DNA of 42,157 nt from Flavobacteriaceae bacterium (GTDB lineage Bacteria; Bacteroidota; Bacteroidia; Flavobacteriales; Flavobacteriaceae): positions 58,081 to 100,237 of the forward strand of contig JABAYY010000058.1 of the NCBI GenBank assembly GCA_018608765.1, written 5' to 3'. The translations under genes and the position numbers were made by a program. Under the pieces are notes generated by a model that saw nothing but the letters and a program-made list of their open reading frames with translations, was not told the DNA's origin and did no database searches. Positions within the stretch are counted from its first letter, which is position 1; each line of letters opens with the position of its first letter. Positions 8,628 to 18,045 of the stretch are shown piece after piece.

Positions 8628-10844
8628 TTAGAACCTAAAATTTAGACCTCCATAGATTCCAAAAGGATGTCCGGGACGTAATCCAGCAGGTACTTTAGCA
8701 ACGGCATAGGTTTCATCTAAAACATTGATAATTTTAGCTGATAAACTAAGTGTTTTCGAGACATGGTATTTCCCAACAAAATCAATGATAAAGTTGGACG
8801 TAATGCCGTTAGTGGCGTTTACTGAATCTGCACTCGCCTCAGTTTTAAAGGCGCCATTCAAACGACCACTCAAGTTAAGCTCAAACTTTGCATGCTCTAA
8901 AGATATAGAAGTATTAAATTGATGTTTGGCTATGTAAGGTAACTCGTCACCACTTTGAACTTCACCCCACAATCCATCATCACTTCCAAAGCTATTTAAA
9001 AATGTTGCATCTGTAAACGTATATCCAAAAGTAATAGGTAAGGCATAAGCCGTATTCTTTTGCATTAGGTCATAATTTAAGAGTAATTCAATTCCTTTTA
9101 CGCTAACTTCTCCAGCATTAAATTGTTCTAATGATCCTGTGCCTCCAGAAGCTGCTAAGTCACTTCCCAATAAATTGCTATAATCATTATAAAATCCAAC
9201 GACTTCTCCACGCAATCCTTTAACGTTGAACCTCGATCCTAACTCGTAATTGATACTTTCTTCAGATTCTTGACCCACTGTATTTCCGGGAGGCGAAAAG
9301 CCTTTATGTACCCCACCAAATACCGAAGTCGAATTATTAAACTTATAGTTGAACCCGATTCCAGGAATAAAAACAGAGACTTTATTTTCTCTGCTAGAAA
9401 GGTCGGCTCCAGTTCGATTAGGGTCATCAGATCCGAAATTATCTCTTTCTAATACGATGTCTTCATAACGCATTCCAGGAGTTATAGTGATCTTATTAAA
9501 TTTTAATTTATACAAAATGGATCCTGCAAAAGCAGTCGCTTTACTAATGCGATTGGCATCACTTCCTGGCGCTCCTGCTGAAGTTAGATTCATTTGGCCA
9601 TTCGTCATACTATAGCCGTCTTTCCATTGAAAACGATCTTCTTCATCATAATGGTAACGCAATCCAACTTCAAGATCATGAAACACATCTGCATTGTTCC
9701 AATGGAAATCTAATTTTGTTTGAACTCCTTTAGACACATAACTTCTGTTGTTTGCTTTAAGGACAAATGCATTAGCATCAGAATTGGAAGTCCCATTAAT
9801 AATATCCATGTAGTTAGGGTAGTCTTGAGGAGCCTCTAATATTTTAGAAATCTTTACTTTATCACCCCCAAATACCACATCATTTAGCTTGTACCAATTT
9901 CGTGAAAAATTGTTTTGATATACGTTGCTCGTAATTTGTAAGAACTTAGACACGTCAATTTTATGAGTCACCATAAACTGAAGGTGTTCATTTGTCATTT
10001 TATCTTTTTGGGATGCTGCATAGCGATCGAAAGGATTGGTCTCAAAATCTTGAGTGGTTAAACCTAGATACGTTTCATTAGAAGTTTCGTCTGAATACTG
10101 AAATTTAAATTCAAGCGATTGATTGAATTTTGCATCCTCTTTATTTTGAACTCTAAATTTGGCTACCACATCATTTTTGTCAAAGCCTGTATTGTCTCCA
10201 TTCGGTAAGTTTTTGAAGCCATCAGAATTATTATTTAGATACTCCAACGAATATCCTAGATAGGTCTTTGAATCTCCAATTTTTAAATGTGTTTGACTGG
10301 TATTAAAACTACCATAACTTGATTTTATGCCCCCTCCAAAACTGTTTGGAATTTGAGTGCTTACCAAATTAAGAGCCCCTCCAGTTGTAAACGGACCATA
10401 CTGTATTTGACTGCTTCCTTTTAAAATTTCAACAGCTTGCATTCTTGCAACAGAAGGAAAATAATAAGCTGCTGGTGCACTGTAGGGTGCCGGTGCAATT
10501 AAGACTCCATCTTCCATGATGGATATTTTTGCACTTCGCTCTGGAGAAGTTCCACGTAGACTGATGTTTGGACGCAATCCAAAACCATCCTCTTCATAAA
10601 TATTCACACCAGGCACTGATTTTAGGACTCTGTTTATATCTGAGTAAGAGAATTTTTCTAATTCTTCTGGTGAAAGATAAAATGAGGACCCTGTTCTGTT
10701 TTTAGCTTCATATTTGCTTCCAAAGATCACTTGTGAGTTGATGAAAACAGGTTCCAGATTTTGAATAGAATCGATTGGTTTGGTAGATTCTTGGGCGTTT
10801 AATATGCCAATTCCTAGTAAGGTTATTTTTAGTAAATTATTCAT
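8628..10844 (-). CDS. TonB-dependent outer-membrane receptor, FecA-like
   Basis: The 738-residue protein has a signal peptide (ending LNAQ, about residue 17), an N-terminal plug with VPGVNIYEEDG, a segment with LRPNISLRGTSPERS, and a 22-strand-type barrel ending in an aromatic residue (NFRF). The plug stretch APAPYSAPAAYYFP closely resembles ferric-citrate type receptors, suggesting an iron(III)-dicitrate or related siderophore ligand; the ligand itself is an inference. No CarboxypepD-like N-terminal extension and no FecR-interacting signalling domain are present. No SusD partner follows, so it is not a polysaccharide-uptake SusCD pair. It is transcribed alone, leftward, from a strong consensus promoter at 10885-10914. 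Confidence 0.88.
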   Translation of the reverse strand: MNNLLKITLLGIGILNAQESTKPIDSIQNLEPVFINSQVIFGSKYEAKNRTGSSFYLSPEELEKFSYSDINRVLKSVPGVNIYEEDGFGLRPNISLRGTSPERSAKISIMEDGVLIAPAPYSAPAAYYFPSVARMQAVEILKGSSQIQYGPFTTGGALNLVSTQIPNSFGGGIKSSYGSFNTSQTHLKIGDSKTYLGYSLEYLNNNSDGFKNLPNGDNTGFDKNDVVAKFRVQNKEDAKFNQSLEFKFQYSDETSNETYLGLTTQDFETNPFDRYAASQKDKMTNEHLQFMVTHKIDVSKFLQITSNVYQNNFSRNWYKLNDVVFGGDKVKISKILEAPQDYPNYMDIINGTSNSDANAFVLKANNRSYVSKGVQTKLDFHWNNADVFHDLEVGLRYHYDEEDRFQWKDGYSMTNGQMNLTSAGAPGSDANRISKATAFAGSILYKLKFNKITITPGMRYEDIVLERDNFGSDDPNRTGADLSSRENKVSVFIPGIGFNYKFNNSTSVFGGVHKGFSPPGNTVGQESEESINYELGSRFNVKGLRGEVVGFYNDYSNLLGSDLAASGGTGSLEQFNAGEVSVKGIELLLNYDLMQKNTAYALPITFGYTFTDATFLNSFGSDDGLWGEVQSGDELPYIAKHQFNTSISLEHAKFELNLSGRLNGAFKTEASADSVNATNGITSNFIIDFVGKYHVSKTLSLSAKIINVLDETYAVAKVPAGLRPGHPFGIYGGLNFRF

Positions 10845-10884
10845 TTTATTTAGACTGATTAAAAATAAGGTTTAATTTCAGCCG

Positions 10885-10914
10885 CAAAGTTACAAATGAA
10901 TTTTAGTTCTACAA
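10885..10914 (-). promoter_or_regulatory. Promoter of the TonB-dependent receptor gene
   Basis: Read on the minus strand, TTG (10914-10912), a 19-nt spacer and TAACTTTG (10892-10885) match the Bacteroidota consensus TTG-N19-TAnnTTTG exactly. It lies 40 nt upstream of the ATG. An A/T-rich TTAT...ATAA motif just upstream might bind a regulator such as Fur, but I cannot show that. The rest of the gap to guaB (to 11130) is A/T-rich without a recognisable RNA structure. Confidence 0.75.
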
Positions 10915-11081
10915 AGCTTATTTAGAATAAATAAAAATAAAAATATTAAATTATTGATATTCAAGTTTTTAGGTATCAAAAAAAAATTAATAAATCAAAA
11001 GCAACGATATATTTGAACTGTTTCATGTCAAATCCTATGAGAATTCAGGGTTTTTGATAAATAATAGAGTATTATGCCCTA

Positions 11082-11107
11082 TTGAACTAAAAAAAATCTT
11101 AAATTTG
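11082..11107 (+). promoter_or_regulatory. Possible guaB promoter
   Basis: TAAATTTG at 11100-11107 is a perfect -7 element, 23 nt before the guaB ATG. The only nearby TTG is at 11082-11084, giving a spacer of 15 nt, shorter than usual. The -7 element is therefore better supported than the -33. Confidence 0.4.
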
Positions 11108-11130
11108 CATGCAATTATAAGCTATTTGCT

Positions 11131-12603
11131 ATGAATGCACATCTATCCAAAATTGTCGGCGAAGGTCTTACTTATGACGACGTACTTTTAATTCCAGCCT
11201 ATTCTGAAATACTTCCACGCGATGTAAGTATTATATCTAAATTTTCCAGAAATATTTCGTTGAATGTTCCGATCAGTTCAGCTGCAATGGATACAGTAAC
11301 TGAGAGTAAAATGGCTATTGCTATGGCTCGTGAAGGAGGTATTGGTGTGTTGCATAAAAACATGACTATCGCGCAACAAGCTATTAAAGTACGTAAAGTA
11401 AAACGTGCCGAAAGCGGAATGATTATCGATCCGGTGACTCTGCCATTAGACGCAACAGTTAAGGATGCACAGATGAGTATGAAGGAGCATAGAATTGGTG
11501 GAATTCCGATCATTGATGACCATGGCTACTTAAAAGGGATTGTAACCAATAGAGACCTAAGGTTCGAAAAAGAAAGTATGCGTCCCATTACTGAAATCAT
11601 GACTACCGAAGGATTGGTCACCACTTCTGAAGGGACTTCTTTACAGCAAGCAGAAGTAATTTTACAAAAGAATAAAATTGAAAAACTACCAGTAGTAGAT
11701 GCCGACTTTAAATTGGTTGGGCTTATTACTTTTAGAGATATAACAAAGTTAACACAGAAACCAATTTCTAACAAGGACAGCTTTGGTAGATTGAGAGTTG
11801 CTGCAGCCATTGGTGTCACACAAGATGCTGTTGAGCGTACCGCCGCATTAGTGAAATCTGGAGTCGATGCTGTTATTATTGATACCGCTCATGGACATAC
11901 TAAAGGGGTTGTTAATGTTTTAAAATCCATTAAATCAAAATTCCCTGATCTTGATGTCGTAGTTGGAAATATAGCTACGGCGGAAGCAGCTAAGTATTTA
12001 GTAGATGCAGGTGCCGATGCTGTTAAAGTTGGAATAGGCCCAGGATCTATATGTACAACACGTGTTGTTGCAGGCGTTGGGTTTCCACAATTTTCAGCTG
12101 TACTTGAAGTTGCAGCTGCACTTAAAGGGACGGGAGTCCCTGTAATCGCAGATGGAGGTATTCGCTATACTGGAGATATTCCAAAAGCCATTGCAGCAGG
12201 CGCCGACTGTGTAATGCTTGGGTCACTTTTAGCAGGTACCAAAGAATCGCCCGGAGAAACCATCATCTATGAAGGTCGGAAATTCAAGTCATATCGAGGA
12301 ATGGGGTCTGTTGAAGCCATGAAAGAAGGGAGTAAAGACCGTTATTTTCAAGATGTTGAAGACGATATCAAAAAACTAGTTCCTGAAGGTATCGTAGGTC
12401 GTGTGCCTTATAAAGGGGATTTGTATGAAAGTATTCATCAATTTATTGGAGGTATTAGAGCAGGTATGGGATATTGTGGTGCAAAAGATATTCAAACGCT
12501 TAAAGAAACCGGTCGATTTGTGAAAATCACCTCCTCAGGAATTAGCGAAAGCCATCCTCACAATGTCATGATTACAAAAGAAGCACCTAACTATTCAAGA
12601 TAG
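11131..12603 (+). CDS. guaB: IMP dehydrogenase
   Basis: The enzyme oxidises IMP to XMP with NAD, the committed step of guanine nucleotide synthesis, as a cytosolic tetramer. At 490 residues it has the usual bacterial length. It shows the N-terminal barrel start ([15 protein letters not shown]), an inserted pair of CBS domains (about residues 95-205), and the active-site loop GPGSICTT with catalytic C308. The phosphate-binding DGGIRYTGD and the flap region with YRGMGS are also present. All key residues appear intact. It is probably monocistronic: a separate consensus promoter for the following foldase operon lies in the 94-nt gap downstream. Confidence 0.97.
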   Translation: MNAHLSKIVGEGLTYDDVLLIPAYSEILPRDVSIISKFSRNISLNVPISSAAMDTVTESKMAIAMAREGGIGVLHKNMTIAQQAIKVRKVKRAESGMIIDPVTLPLDATVKDAQMSMKEHRIGGIPIIDDHGYLKGIVTNRDLRFEKESMRPITEIMTTEGLVTTSEGTSLQQAEVILQKNKIEKLPVVDADFKLVGLITFRDITKLTQKPISNKDSFGRLRVAAAIGVTQDAVERTAALVKSGVDAVIIDTAHGHTKGVVNVLKSIKSKFPDLDVVVGNIATAEAAKYLVDAGADAVKVGIGPGSICTTRVVAGVGFPQFSAVLEVAAALKGTGVPVIADGGIRYTGDIPKAIAAGADCVMLGSLLAGTKESPGETIIYEGRKFKSYRGMGSVEAMKEGSKDRYFQDVEDDIKKLVPEGIVGRVPYKGDLYESIHQFIGGIRAGMGYCGAKDIQTLKETGRFVKITSSGISESHPHNVMITKEAPNYSR

Positions 12604-12646
12604 TAGTTTTAGGTTCTGATTTTTTTATTGCACAAGGAATTTACAT

Positions 12647-12676
12647 TTGTATTCTCCCTTATAATTAGTATTTTTG
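12647..12676 (+). promoter_or_regulatory. Promoter of the foldase operon; fixes the start of the first gene
   Basis: TTG (12647-12649), a 19-nt spacer and TATTTTTG (12669-12676) match the Bacteroidota promoter consensus exactly. Transcription should begin around 12680-12685. An in-frame TTG at 12674 lies inside the -7 element and cannot be the translation start, so the ATG at 12698 is the start. Confidence 0.75.
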
Positions 12677-12697
12677 ATTTTCATAAAAATTAATAAC

Positions 12698-14638
12698 ATG
12701 AATAAAACGTTCCTATTTCTTAGTACCGCCTGCTTTTCATTTTTCATATCAAATGCTCAAATAACAGATACAGACGTCCTACTTACGATTTCAGGTGAAC
12801 CCGTTTCTGCAAATGAATTTGTGAGGGTTTACAATAAAAACTTGAACTTAGTTCAAGATGACTCCCAAAAAGAAGTCGATTCTTATTTAGAGTTGTTTGT
12901 GAATTATAAATTAAAATTAACAGAAGCAAAAGCACTACGATACGATAAAGATCCTGCGTATTTGAATGAATTCAAATCCTATAAAAATCAATTAACTCAA
13001 TCTTATTTGACGGATAAAAATGTGACAGATGATTTAGTTCGTGAAGCTTATGAGCGAACAGAAAATGAAGTGAAAGCGCAACATATCTTAGTCTTGTTGG
13101 ACGAGGTTGAAACAGATACCTTAGCTGCGTTTTCTAAAATTGAAGCCTATAGAGAACGTTTTATAAATGAAGATTTTGAGTCTATAAAAAAAGATCTCCA
13201 CAATGGTAAATCTATTTTTGTAGAAGATTTAGGATATTTTTCTGCTTTTAAAATGGTTTATAATTTTGAATCGGCAGCTTACGAAACTGAAGTAGGAGCT
13301 GTTTCGCAACCGTTCCGAACTAGATTTGGGTTTCATGTGGTAAAAGTTTTAGAGAAACGAAAATCAAGAGGTCAAGTGACTGTGGCTCACATCATGATAG
13401 CAAACACACAAAAAGACAGCAGTCTTGTTGCTAAAGATCGTATTCAAGAGTTATACCGTTTGATACTTCAGGGAGAAGAGTTTGGAGAACTTGCAAAACA
13501 ATTTTCAGATGATAAAAGCAGCTCAATGCGTGCTGGCGAACTCAAACCATTTAAATCAGGTCAGATAAATTCTGAAATTTTTGAAACCACCGCTTTTGAA
13601 CTCAGTCCTTCCAATCCAATATCCAAACCAATTCAAACACAATTTGGATGGCATATATTAAAATACATCAATAAAAAACCAGTACAACTATTCGAAAAGT
13701 TACAGCCAGAACTAAAAAATAAAGTTGGGAAAGATTCGCGTTCTCAACTCGTAAAAGCAAAAATGTTAGATCAATTATTAGTTGAATATCAGATAGAAAA
13801 CCCAAACACAAGGCTTTCTAAATTCGAATCAAACCTTACGTACAATGTGTATAATAATGCTTGGGAGTTCCCGAGAAATTTTGATAACAATCAACCATTA
13901 TTGAGTGTTAAAGATCAAAGATTCACATTTCAAGACTTTTTGCAGTACCTGAATAAAAATCAAAGATCCGTTAAGAAAGAATGGTCAACGGCAGCAGTTG
14001 TAAAAAAACAATATGCAGCCTTTTTGGAGCAATCCGTATTTCGATACAAAGAAGAAAACCTAGAAAACGAAAATGATGAGTTTGCAAATATTCTAAATGA
14101 ATACAGAGAAGGTTTATTGTTATTTGAGTTGATGCAAGATAAAATTTGGGAAGGTGCTAAAAACGATTCCATAGGATTACAAGAATTCTATAATACTAAT
14201 AAGCAAAACTATGTATGGCCTGATAGAATAGAGGGTTCTGTAGCACGCTCAACTGATGCTAAGTACATCAAAAAGGTTCGAAAGTATTGGGCTAAAAATC
14301 AGTCCAATCAAATCATAGATGAAACCCTTAATAAAGAGCAGCAAAACGTTATCTTTTCAAGTGGCGAATTAGAATTAGAACATTCGGCTTTGCCTAAAGG
14401 CATCAAGTTTGAAACAGGGATTTCTAAAGTGATTAAAGAAAATGCAAACTACTATGTAGTGAATGTAAAGGCTTTGAAGCCAACAACGCCAAAAACTTTT
14501 GAAGAAGCTAAAGGGCAATTAGTTGCTGATTATCAAATTGCATTAGAGTCAGAGTGGATAAAAGAATTACGCACCAAATTTAAGGTGGATATCAATCAAG
14601 ACGTACTTGCAAAGGTTAACGCATTAATTTCTAACTAA
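12698..14638 (+). CDS. Exported double-parvulin peptidyl-prolyl isomerase
   Basis: The 646-residue protein has a signal peptide (MNKTFLFLSTACFSFFISNAQ, cleaved about residue 21) and a SurA-like N-terminal helical region. Two tandem parvulin (PpiC/rotamase) domains follow, at about residues 120-220 and 225-330, each ending in the typical G-F/W-H strand (TRFGFHVVKV and TQFGWHILKY). About 300 C-terminal residues have no obvious fold. It is predicted to assist folding of outer-membrane and secreted proteins in the periplasm. The ATG at 12698 is chosen over an upstream TTG because that TTG sits inside the promoter. It heads a run of three foldase-type genes; the next starts 2 nt after its stop codon. 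Confidence 0.88.
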   Translation: MNKTFLFLSTACFSFFISNAQITDTDVLLTISGEPVSANEFVRVYNKNLNLVQDDSQKEVDSYLELFVNYKLKLTEAKALRYDKDPAYLNEFKSYKNQLTQSYLTDKNVTDDLVREAYERTENEVKAQHILVLLDEVETDTLAAFSKIEAYRERFINEDFESIKKDLHNGKSIFVEDLGYFSAFKMVYNFESAAYETEVGAVSQPFRTRFGFHVVKVLEKRKSRGQVTVAHIMIANTQKDSSLVAKDRIQELYRLILQGEEFGELAKQFSDDKSSSMRAGELKPFKSGQINSEIFETTAFELSPSNPISKPIQTQFGWHILKYINKKPVQLFEKLQPELKNKVGKDSRSQLVKAKMLDQLLVEYQIENPNTRLSKFESNLTYNVYNNAWEFPRNFDNNQPLLSVKDQRFTFQDFLQYLNKNQRSVKKEWSTAAVVKKQYAAFLEQSVFRYKEENLENENDEFANILNEYREGLLLFELMQDKIWEGAKNDSIGLQEFYNTNKQNYVWPDRIEGSVARSTDAKYIKKVRKYWAKNQSNQIIDETLNKEQQNVIFSSGELELEHSALPKGIKFETGISKVIKENANYYVVNVKALKPTTPKTFEEAKGQLVADYQIALESEWIKELRTKFKVDINQDVLAKVNALISN

Positions 14639-14640
14639 TT

Positions 14641-15495
14641 TTGACTTACTTCAATAGACTCTTAGTTTTTTCTTTTTTGATATTGGCGGCCTGTAATTTA
14701 AGGTCCACTTCTACAGAAGCAAACCCTTTAGCAAGAGTCAATGACGCTTTTTTGTTTGAATCAGATATCGACTTTAGTTTTGTAAAAGATCAAACAGAAG
14801 CGGATAGTATTATTTATGTTCAAAATATTATTAATAATTGGGCCACCACTCAGCTCCTTATTGACGGCGCTAATCTTAATCTTACAAATCAAACACAAAC
14901 CGAGTTTGAACAACTCGTTCAGCAGTATAAAAGTGACCTTTATACCTCCGCTTATGTGGAAGCTTTGGTCAATAAGAACTTAGATACTTCCATTACAAAT
15001 CAAGAATTAGAAGATGTGTATTCAAGTAATAAACAGTTGTTTGTTTTAAAAGAAGATCTTTTAAAAATGAGATATGTGAATGTCAACTCAAAGCTCTCTA
15101 ATTTAGAAGAAGTTGAAAAACGTTTTAAGCGTTTTAATGCAGAGGACCAAACGCGGTTGGATTCAATATCCATTCAATTCAACTCATTTTATCTAAAAGA
15201 TTCAGTTTGGATAAAATCCGAACAAGCTATTTCTAAAATTAATCCATTACAATTAGGTTTTAATAAAGTACTGTTAAAAAAACCAAATTTTATACAGCTC
15301 AAAGATTCTTTAGGGTTATATTTGATGCAGATTAATGAAGTTTTAGAACGAGGGAACCAAGCACCTATTGAATATGTGTTGCCGACCTTAAGGCAAATTA
15401 TCATTAATAATCGAAAGTTAAAACTCATCAAACAACTAAAAAGTGACATAGTTAATGATGCAATTAAAAACAAAAAATTTGAAATTTATAACTAA
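14641..15495 (+). CDS. SurA-N-like lipoprotein without a recognisable parvulin domain
   Basis: The 284-residue protein begins with a lipoprotein signal (lipobox LAAC, Cys18), so it should be anchored in a membrane facing the periplasm. The next part (ARVNDAFLFESDIDF) resembles the start of SurA-type chaperones, followed by long helices. I cannot find a parvulin domain with the usual HIL and GFH motifs, so it probably acts as a chaperone rather than an isomerase. It starts with TTG 2 nt after the previous stop and overlaps the start of the next foldase gene, so the three are almost certainly co-transcribed and perhaps translationally coupled. Function is inferred from context and weak N-terminal similarity. 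Confidence 0.7.
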   Translation: MTYFNRLLVFSFLILAACNLRSTSTEANPLARVNDAFLFESDIDFSFVKDQTEADSIIYVQNIINNWATTQLLIDGANLNLTNQTQTEFEQLVQQYKSDLYTSAYVEALVNKNLDTSITNQELEDVYSSNKQLFVLKEDLLKMRYVNVNSKLSNLEEVEKRFKRFNAEDQTRLDSISIQFNSFYLKDSVWIKSEQAISKINPLQLGFNKVLLKKPNFIQLKDSLGLYLMQINEVLERGNQAPIEYVLPTLRQIIINNRKLKLIKQLKSDIVNDAIKNKKFEIYN

Positions 15496-16900
15496 GTATT
15501 ACGTACTAGGGTTTTGTTTATTCACAACCCTTTCTTCTTTTTCACAAGAAATAATTGAAGAAACTGTTGAGGTCGAAGCACCAAAAGAAACCGTTATTGA
15601 TACAGTTCAACGTGTCAAGCTCGATGGTGTTGCTGCTGTCATTGGTGACTTTGTGATCTTAGATTCAGATATAGACAAACAATTTACACAACTAGAAGCT
15701 GGTGGTATCTCCACCGAAGACATTACTCGTTGTCAGCTTTTCGGGAAACTTTTAGAAGATAAACTCTATATTCATCATGCTATTCAAGATAGTATTGAAG
15801 TAAATGACGCTGAAGTAAGATCTTATGTAGACCAACAATTAGAAGGATTTGCAGAGCAGATTGGTTCTATGGAAAAATTAATTGCTTACTATAAAAAATC
15901 ATCTGAAAAAGAACTTAGAGATGAAATGTTTGAACTGAACAAAAATGGTAAAATGGCATCTATGATGCAACAAACTATTGTTGAAGAAATTGAAGTCACT
16001 CCAGACGAAGTCCGTCAGTTTTTTAATAAAATCGCCGAAGATGAACGTCCGCAGTTTGGTACTGAAATGCGAGTTGCTCAAATTGTTGTTGTTCCAGAAA
16101 CAACACAAGAAGAAATTGATAAAGTCATCAAACGTTTGAATGAATTTAGAGCCGATGTTCTGGACAACGGAGCTAGTTTCACCACTAAAGCCGTATTGTA
16201 CACTCAAGACCCTGGGTCGAAACGTACCGGTGGAAAATTTACCCTCAACAGGAAACGTCCTGTAATGGTTAAAGAATTTAGAGAAGTCGCATTTTCTTTA
16301 CAAGAAGGTGAAGTATCCAAACCCTTCAAAACAGATTTTGGCTATCACATCATTCAACTGGAAAAAATTAGAGGGCAAGAATTTGATGTCAGACACATAC
16401 TACTTATTCCAAAAGTAACTCCAACAGCCATCAAAGAAGCAAAAGAAAAACTCGAAAAAGTAAGACAAAGTATTGTCGATGGCGAAATCACATTTGCAGA
16501 TGCTGCTAGAGAAGCTAGTGATGAAGAGGAAACTAAATTTGACGGAGGGCAACTTCGAAATCCTGAAACACAAGATTATAATTTTGAACTCACTAAAATG
16601 GATCCTGAATTGTATTCTCAAATCCAGAATCTAAAAGACAATGAGGTAAGTCCAGTTCTTAAGGATCAAGACCGAGTGCATCCAATAAAGTTTAAGATTT
16701 TAACAGTGACTGCACGTGTCGATGAGCATGAAGCTAACTTTGCTCAGGATTACTTAAAAATTAAAGCACTTGCACTTCAAGAAAAACAATTGAACGCGAT
16801 AGAGAAGTGGCAAGAAGAAAAAATCATGGATACTTATATTAAAATTAATGGTGAGCTGCGTAGCTGTGATTTTAATAGTAACTGGTTTAAAATCAACTAA
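15455..16900 (+). CDS. surA: SurA-like periplasmic chaperone / peptidyl-prolyl isomerase
   Basis: The protein of up to 481 residues has a signal peptide ending LSSFSQ, a SurA N-terminal region (DGVAAVIGDFVILDSDIDKQ) and two parvulin domains. The first ends at TDFGYHIIQL; the second begins at FDVRHILLIP. This is the classic SurA layout and predicts a role in delivering outer-membrane proteins. Tandem ATGs at 15455 and 15458 overlap the previous gene by about 40 nt. A TTG at 15479 would give a tighter signal peptide (MKFITKYYVLGF) and a 17-nt overlap, so the exact start is unsettled. The MoxR gene follows after 3 nt. Confidence 0.88.
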   Translation: MMQLKTKNLKFITKYYVLGFCLFTTLSSFSQEIIEETVEVEAPKETVIDTVQRVKLDGVAAVIGDFVILDSDIDKQFTQLEAGGISTEDITRCQLFGKLLEDKLYIHHAIQDSIEVNDAEVRSYVDQQLEGFAEQIGSMEKLIAYYKKSSEKELRDEMFELNKNGKMASMMQQTIVEEIEVTPDEVRQFFNKIAEDERPQFGTEMRVAQIVVVPETTQEEIDKVIKRLNEFRADVLDNGASFTTKAVLYTQDPGSKRTGGKFTLNRKRPVMVKEFREVAFSLQEGEVSKPFKTDFGYHIIQLEKIRGQEFDVRHILLIPKVTPTAIKEAKEKLEKVRQSIVDGEITFADAAREASDEEETKFDGGQLRNPETQDYNFELTKMDPELYSQIQNLKDNEVSPVLKDQDRVHPIKFKILTVTARVDEHEANFAQDYLKIKALALQEKQLNAIEKWQEEKIMDTYIKINGELRSCDFNSNWFKIN

Positions 16901-16903
16901 GTC

Positions 16904-17857
16904 ATGTCAGATGTTGCGTCATTAAAACAACACCTCCAGAAGTATGAGACTCTAAAACAGGAAATCTCTAAAATCATTGTAGGTCAAGATGCCGTCATCG
17001 AACAAATTCTAATCTCCATATTTTCTGGTGGTCACTCGTTGTTGGTTGGGGTTCCTGGACTCGCAAAGACCTTAATGGTCAATACAATTGCCAAAGCACT
17101 AGGATTGGATTTTAAACGAATTCAATTTACTCCAGACCTTATGCCTAGCGATATTTTAGGGAGTGAGATTTTAGACAACGATCGTCAATTCAAATTCATA
17201 AAAGGTCCGATATTTTCAAACATTATATTAGCCGATGAAATCAATCGAACTCCACCAAAAACACAAGCGGCCCTTTTAGAAGCCATGCAAGAACGATCGG
17301 TAACCATTGCGGGACATCATTATAAATTGGATGCGCCATACTTTGTATTGGCTACCCAAAACCCAATTGAACAAGAAGGCACCTACCCGTTGCCAGAAGC
17401 TCAGTTGGATCGTTTTATGTTTTCAATCAACTTAACATATCCAAGTTTTGAAGAAGAAGTACAAGTTGTAAAGTTGACAACAGCAAGTACACAATCAGAT
17501 GTTGAGGTAGTTTTTTCTGCGACCGAAATTTTAGAGTTTCAAGCTCTCATTCGCAAAATTCCTGTGGCTGATAACGTTATTGAATATGCGGTAAAAATGG
17601 TTGGGAAAACCCGTCCAGATTCCTCGGATACGATTCCAATAATTAAACAATATGTGGATTGGGGCGCAGGGCCAAGAGCCTCACAAAATCTAATTTTAGC
17701 CGCTAAAACTTATGCGGTGATTAATGGAAAACTTTCTCCAGACATTGAAGACGTTCAGGCCGTTGCAATTAGTATTCTTCGCCACAGAATCATCAAGAAT
17801 TATAAGGCTGAAGCCGATGGTATTTCAATAGAGTCTATTATTGAAAGTTTATTTTAA
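16904..17857 (+). CDS. MoxR-family AAA+ ATPase
   Basis: The 317-residue protein has a Walker A motif GVPGLAKT (residues 49-56), a Walker B motif IILADEINRTPPK and a sensor-1 motif LATQNPIEQEG, all typical of the MoxR group. Such ATPases act as chaperones that mature enzyme complexes, usually with a von Willebrand factor A partner. In many Bacteroidota MoxR genes precede DUF58 and batA/B/D aerotolerance genes. Here it instead follows surA by 3 nt and is followed by a 188-nt gap and aconitase, so no VWA partner is adjacent. All nucleotide-binding motifs look intact. The client protein is unknown. Confidence 0.9.
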   Translation: MSDVASLKQHLQKYETLKQEISKIIVGQDAVIEQILISIFSGGHSLLVGVPGLAKTLMVNTIAKALGLDFKRIQFTPDLMPSDILGSEILDNDRQFKFIKGPIFSNIILADEINRTPPKTQAALLEAMQERSVTIAGHHYKLDAPYFVLATQNPIEQEGTYPLPEAQLDRFMFSINLTYPSFEEEVQVVKLTTASTQSDVEVVFSATEILEFQALIRKIPVADNVIEYAVKMVGKTRPDSSDTIPIIKQYVDWGAGPRASQNLILAAKTYAVINGKLSPDIEDVQAVAISILRHRIIKNYKAEADGISIESIIESLF

Positions 17858-17979
17858 TATTGTATTTATCAATTTTTTGATTGATTTAGCCCTTTAATAT
17901 TAACAATAATTTATTTTTTAAAAGAGAAGTTTACGTTTAATTAAATTCTAGATATAAACACGTCTTATTCACTTTTTAA

Positions 17980-18011
17980 TTGAATATAATTTTATTTAAT
18001 TCGTACTTTTA
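17980..18011 (+). promoter_or_regulatory. Likely aconitase promoter
   Basis: TTG (17980-17982), a 21-nt spacer and TACTTTTA (18004-18011) fit the Bacteroidota promoter with one mismatch at the final G. The ATG lies 34 nt downstream. The in-frame TTG at 17980 is the -33 element and so cannot be a start codon. Confidence 0.55.
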
Positions 18012-18045
18012 CGAACGATTATTACGAAATAAAATTATTCAGATT

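Noticed and set aside
10915-11130. Riboswitch upstream of guaB or the TonB receptor
   Set aside because: The region is A/T-rich and I find no conserved cobalamin, purine or other riboswitch core.
12674-12697. Longer start (TTG at 12674) for the double-parvulin gene
   Set aside because: The TTG is inside the -7 promoter element; the ATG at 12698 gives a clean signal peptide.
17980-18045. Longer start for aconitase
   Set aside because: It overlaps the promoter and adds 22 residues not seen in the family.
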